Positions 15,969 to 17,928 of a stretch of DNA of 17,928 bases are shown piece after piece. This DNA is from an uncultured Clostridia bacterium. Lineage in GTDB: Bacteria; Bacillota_A; Clostridia; TANB77; CAG-508. The DNA is taken from contig CALXZR010000090.1 of the NCBI GenBank assembly GCA_944393295.1, positions 1 to 17,928 of the forward strand, in the 5' to 3' direction. Every line of letters starts with the position of its first letter. The first letter of the stretch is position 1. The notes under the pieces were generated by a model. It had not been told where the DNA came from. It worked only from the letters and a program-made list of their open reading frames with translations, and made no database searches. Made by a program: the position numbers and the translations under genes.

Positions 15969-16205
15969 ATGAAGGACATGAATCCGATACTTCGGAACTT
16001 GCTTGTAACAGTTGGTGTTGCAGCAGCAGTAGTGGTACTGGGAGTTGCCGCAAAATACGGCGGTCAGTTAGTGGACTATATCCTGAAAAATGGAACTAAA
16101 ACACTTCTGGTGGTTGCCGTTGTGACGTTGGTGTCGGCACTGGTTTTTGGAGCAATTGAAATGATTGTTTCGAACAAAAAGAAATCAAACGTAAACGACG
16201 ACTGA
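15969..16205 (+). CDS. 78-residue two-helix membrane protein, GC-rich outlier
   Basis: I do not recognise a family. The product has two hydrophobic segments, about 11-28 (LLVTVGVAAAVVVLGVAA) and 44-67, joined by a short polar loop, and a Lys/Asn/Asp tail (69-78). It is predicted to be a small integral membrane protein. Holins and subunits of secretion or conjugation machines share this general size and layout, but nothing specific supports either. The SD AAAGGAG is 5 nt before the ATG. G+C is 44% by hand count (104 of 237), against roughly 25-28% around it. It uses CTG, GTG, GCC, TCG, CCG, ACG and CGG codons that neighbours mostly avoid, and is the only gene here ending in TGA. Both point to acquisition from elsewhere or strong selection on the RNA. 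It has its own promoter, leader hairpin and terminator. Confidence 0.8.
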   Translation: MKDMNPILRNLLVTVGVAAAVVVLGVAAKYGGQLVDYILKNGTKTLLVVAVVTLVSALVFGAIEMIVSNKKKSNVNDD

Positions 16206-16214
16206 CCAAGACCA

Positions 16215-16230
16215 GCTCAGAATTCTGAGC
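16215..16230. repeat. 16-bp perfect palindrome after the 78-codon gene
   Basis: GCTCAGAATTCTGAGC is a perfect dyad 10 nt after the TGA stop and before the terminator. With no spare bases it can form only a tight hairpin, but it could also be a protein binding site or an element end. Flanking GACC segments (16204-16207 and 16239-16242) could compete for pairing with the terminator arm. Confidence 0.6.
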
Positions 16231-16237
16231 AAAAGGG

Positions 16238-16287
16238 AGACCAAATGGAAAAGGCGAAAGCTTTAGACTGTTTGGTCTTTTTCTTTT
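16238..16287 (+). terminator. Terminator of the 78-codon gene
   Basis: AGACCAAA (16238-16245) pairs with TTTGGTCT (16271-16278). An inner five-pair stem (16251-16255 with 16260-16264) is capped by a GAAA tetraloop, and TTTTTCTTTT follows. The transcript from the promoter to here would be about 400 nt. Confidence 0.85.
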
Positions 16288-16401
16288 GGAAAATAATATT
16301 TATTTAAATTTTTATGCATGAAAATTAATCAATGCATATTTGATTTAATATTTATACGAATGTAGACTTACGGAAATAATAAAAAATAGCTTATAAAAAT
16401 A
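16288..16401. other. Spacer before the str operon promoter, no gene seen
   Basis: The region between the terminator and the rpsL promoter is very A/T-rich and carries no convincing reading frame. It holds a 7-bp inverted repeat with 12 nt between arms (16313-16319 with 16332-16338), each arm containing ATGCAT, and one copy of the spacer motif TTACGGAAA at 16368-16376. No rpoC or L7Ae-like gene precedes rpsL here. Confidence 0.5.
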
Positions 16402-16430
16402 TTGACTTTACAAAATAAAGATGATAAAAT
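16402..16430 (+). promoter_or_regulatory. Promoter of the str operon
   Basis: TTGACT (five of six) and TAAAAT are separated by 17 nt. Transcription would start near 16437, giving an 85-nt leader. The presence of a strong promoter here shows that rpsL is not read only from an upstream rpoBC unit. Confidence 0.75.
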
Positions 16431-16437
16431 ATTATAC

Positions 16438-16469
16438 GCTAGTGTAAGATGGAATAATTTTACATTGGC
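16438..16469 (+). promoter_or_regulatory. 5' leader hairpin of the str operon mRNA
   Basis: GCTAGTGTAA (16438-16447) pairs with TTACATTGGC (16460-16469) over ten pairs including two G-T, with a 12-nt loop. It lies at the predicted 5' end of the mRNA. No T-run follows, so it is a leader structure rather than an attenuator. Confidence 0.55.
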
Positions 16470-16521
16470 TGTTATAGTTATAATAGATTATATATAAAAA
16501 TAAGGAGGTGAATCATAAGAA

Positions 16522-16935
16522 ATGCCAACAATTAACCAATTAGTAAGAAAAGGAAGAAAAACAACACAAACAAAATCAACAGCTCCTGCACTACAAAAGG
16601 GATATAACTCTAGAAAGAAAACTCAAACAAATAATAGAGCACCACAAAAAAGAGGCGTATGTACAGTTGTAAAAACAGTAACACCTAAAAAACCAAACTC
16701 AGCTCTAAGAAAAGTTGCCAGAGTAAAACTTTCAAATGGTTATGAAGTTACTTCATATATTCCAGGTGAAGGACACAACTTACAAGAGCACAGTGTTGTT
16801 CTAATTAGAGGTGGAAGGGTAAAAGACTTACCTGGTGTTAGATACCACATTATTAGAGGAACATTAGATACAGCTGGTGTTAAAGATAGAATGCAAGCTA
16901 GATCTAAATACGGTGCAAAACGTCCTAAAAAATAG
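16522..16935 (+). CDS. rpsL: 30S ribosomal protein S12
   Basis: S12 is part of the decoding centre of the small subunit. The 137-residue length is the longer form typical of Bacillota, with the KGYNSRKK segment found in B. subtilis S12. The decoding loop [11 protein letters not shown] and the second loop [13 protein letters not shown] are both wild type, including the two Lys positions (Lys42 and Lys87 in E. coli) whose change gives streptomycin resistance; no resistance allele is predicted. The SD AAGGAGGTG (16502-16510) is a full anti-SD match with 13 nt between GGAGG and ATG, slightly long. An in-frame TAA at 16516 excludes an upstream start. It heads the str operon. Confidence 0.98.
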   Translation: MPTINQLVRKGRKTTQTKSTAPALQKGYNSRKKTQTNNRAPQKRGVCTVVKTVTPKKPNSALRKVARVKLSNGYEVTSYIPGEGHNLQEHSVVLIRGGRVKDLPGVRYHIIRGTLDTAGVKDRMQARSKYGAKRPKK

Positions 16936-17045
16936 GATTTAATTTGTAAGAAAAAGAAATAGTGTATTAAGATAGATTATTGAACTAAATTGGAAGAAGG
17001 TTATTTCTTAAGATTCTATTCAATAAATAAATTTTAATAGCACTG

Positions 17046-17108
17046 TTACGGAAAAGCAGATTAGAAGCTTTTCAGAGTACCTTTTTACATTATGAATTAA
17101 TGTAAAAA
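17046..17108 (+). promoter_or_regulatory. Two hairpins in the rpsL-rpsG spacer
   Basis: The 202-nt gap between rpsL and rpsG holds a 7-bp hairpin (17051-17057 with 17067-17073), extendable through GTTAC (17045-17049) with GTAC (17077-17080). Right after it is a perfect 11-bp hairpin (17082-17092 with 17098-17108) with a five-base loop, ending 14 nt before the rpsG SD. No T-run follows, so neither looks like a terminator. In E. coli S7 represses its own operon by binding the rpsL-rpsG spacer; a comparable role here is inference. Confidence 0.55.
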
Positions 17109-17137
17109 TCTTAAAAATTTATAAGGAGGGAAGAATA

Positions 17138-17608
17138 GTGCCAAGAAGAGGATTTATAGCAAAAAGAGATGTTTTACCAGATCCACTATACAATAGCAAA
17201 GTTGTTACAAAGTTAATTAATAATGTTATGTTAGATGGTAAAAAATCAGTTGCTCAAGGAATTGTATATGGAGCTTTTGATATTATTAAAGAAAAAGAAC
17301 AAAAAGATCCATTAGAAGTTTTCGAAGCTGCATTAGAAAATGTTATGCCAGTACTTGAAGTAAAAGCAAGAAGAGTAGGTGGTGCAACATACCAAGTTCC
17401 ATTAGAGATTAAACCAGAAAGAAGACAAACTTTAGGTTTAAGATGGTTAGTTATGTATGCTAGAAAAAGACATGAAAAAACAATGGCTGAAAAATTAGCT
17501 GGTGAAATATTAGATGCAATCGCTGGAAATGGTGGAGCATTTAAGAAGAAAGAAGATGTTCATAAAATGGCTGAAGCTAATAAAGCTTTCGCACATTATA
17601 AATGGTAA
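17138..17608 (+). CDS. rpsG: 30S ribosomal protein S7
   Basis: S7 nucleates assembly of the 16S rRNA 3' domain and contacts the E-site tRNA. It has the standard length of 156 residues and clear family sequence: [19 protein letters not shown] at the start, [13 protein letters not shown] (75-87) with the RNA-contacting beta hairpin, GLRWL, and the C-terminal [13 protein letters not shown]. The start codon is GTG, fixed by the SD AAGGAGGG at 17123-17130. It follows rpsL by 202 nt, several times the usual gap, and the spacer is structured. fusA follows after 136 nt. Confidence 0.98.
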   Translation: MPRRGFIAKRDVLPDPLYNSKVVTKLINNVMLDGKKSVAQGIVYGAFDIIKEKEQKDPLEVFEAALENVMPVLEVKARRVGGATYQVPLEIKPERRQTLGLRWLVMYARKRHEKTMAEKLAGEILDAIAGNGGAFKKKEDVHKMAEANKAFAHYKW

Positions 17609-17633
17609 ATCTTTTAGTTTAAATAGGACATTA

Positions 17634-17678
17634 ATTTTAACAAATTATAAAGTGTATGATTTAGAATTTTGTTAAAAT
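17634..17678 (+). promoter_or_regulatory. Hairpin in the rpsG-fusA spacer
   Basis: ATTTTAACAAA (17634-17644) and its exact complement (17668-17678) enclose 23 nt. The following sequence is A-rich, so it is not a classic terminator. It could stabilise the 3' end of the rpsG message or separate S7 from EF-G expression. Confidence 0.5.
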
Positions 17679-17744
17679 ATGAAAAAGATATTAATTTAGA
17701 GAAAATAAATGAAATATAGAATTATGAGAGGAGGAAAAAATTAA

Positions 17745-17928
17745 ATGGCAGGAAGAGAATATCCACTAGAAAGAACAAGAAATATAGGAATAATGGCTCA
17801 CATTGATGCTGGTAAAACAACAACAACAGAGAGAATTCTTTTCTATACAGGTAAAACTCACAAAATTGGTGAAGTTCACGAAGGTGCTGCTACAATGGAC
17901 TGGATGGCTCAAGAGCAAGAAAGAGGTA
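17745..17928 (+). CDS. fusA: Elongation factor G, N-terminal fragment cut by window end
   Basis: EF-G is the GTPase that drives translocation on the ribosome. The first 61 codons are present and remain open to the window edge. They begin [19 protein letters not shown], with the G1 phosphate loop [10 protein letters not shown] at 18-27, followed by [27 protein letters not shown] and the approach to switch I. The SD is GAGGAGG at 17728-17734, with a gap of about 10 nt. The order rpsL-rpsG-fusA is the conserved str operon, so tuf probably follows outside the window. Confidence 0.97.
   Translation, partial: MAGREYPLERTRNIGIMAHIDAGKTTTTERILFYTGKTHKIGEVHEGAATMDWMAQEQERG

Noticed and set aside
15896..16099. 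67-codon + strand reading frame overlapping the leader and the start of the 78-codon gene
   Set aside because: It lacks an SD, runs through the leader hairpin and has a low-complexity Cys/Ser composition; the overlapping 78-codon frame has SD, membrane segments and a proper start.
15950..16225. KpnI, NdeI and EcoRI sites around the 78-codon gene suggesting an engineered cassette
   Set aside because: Six-base sites arise by chance, two sit inside natural dyads, and the flanks are continuous AT-rich host sequence with normal expression signals.
15886..16287. GC-rich 400-nt transcript as a structured noncoding RNA such as tmRNA or RNase P RNA
   Set aside because: None of the conserved core sequences of those RNAs is visible, and the coding frame has SD, start and two clean membrane helices.
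16245..16307. 20-codon hydrophobic frame preceded by an AAGGGAG-like SD
   Set aside because: Its codons are the terminator stem and T-run; the hydrophobic residues come from the T-rich tail.
1..17928. tRNA, rRNA, CRISPR array, insertion sequence or integrase
   Set aside because: No cloverleaf, regularly spaced repeat, transposase or recombinase signature was seen on either strand.

Overview
The window is a very AT-rich stretch (roughly a quarter G+C by eye) in which AGA is almost the only arginine codon, stops are TAA or TAG with one exception, and Shine-Dalgarno (SD) sequences are strong. The order murE-mraY-ftsW-murG, a TrmFO-type tRNA methyltransferase, a meso-diaminopimelate-type MurE and Bacillus-like S12 point to a low-GC Bacillota, most likely an uncultured member of the Clostridia. 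I cannot name genus or species. Every gene is on the + strand except the first, and the last is cut by the window edge.

Layout. (1) 1-535: a minus-strand Cu/Zn superoxide dismutase gene between a strong terminator-like hairpin and a divergent promoter region. (2) 687-5580: a compact peptidoglycan operon, murE, mraY, ftsW/spoVE and murG, with 11-20 nt gaps, its own promoter and a terminator. Together these make UDP-MurNAc-tripeptide, lipid I, lipid II and the polymerised glycan. murF and murD, usual members of this cluster, are absent. (3) 5619-7829: topA (DNA topoisomerase I) as a monocistronic unit. (4) 7894-12103: an unrecognised 925-residue soluble protein, tightly coupled to trmFO. (5) 12126-15861: an unrecognised operon with a near-consensus promoter sitting over an inverted repeat. 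It encodes a 35-residue helical peptide, an 833-residue coiled-coil protein whose SD and start codon are separated by a perfect hairpin, and, after an internal terminator, a 273-residue protein. (6) 15851-16287: a self-contained promoter-leader-gene-terminator unit for a 78-residue two-helix membrane protein. Its G+C content is 44% by hand count, and its codons and stop differ from everything around it. (7) 16402 to the end: the str operon (rpsL, rpsG, start of fusA), with unusually long spacers that each hold a perfect hairpin.

The housekeeping blocks are secure. The parts worth a second look are the four proteins with no recognisable family at 7976-10753 and 12251-15816, the structured SD-to-start spacer at 12375-12421, the GC-outlier membrane-protein cassette at 15851-16287, and the structured spacers of the str operon. 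I see no tRNA, rRNA, CRISPR array, insertion sequence or integrase.
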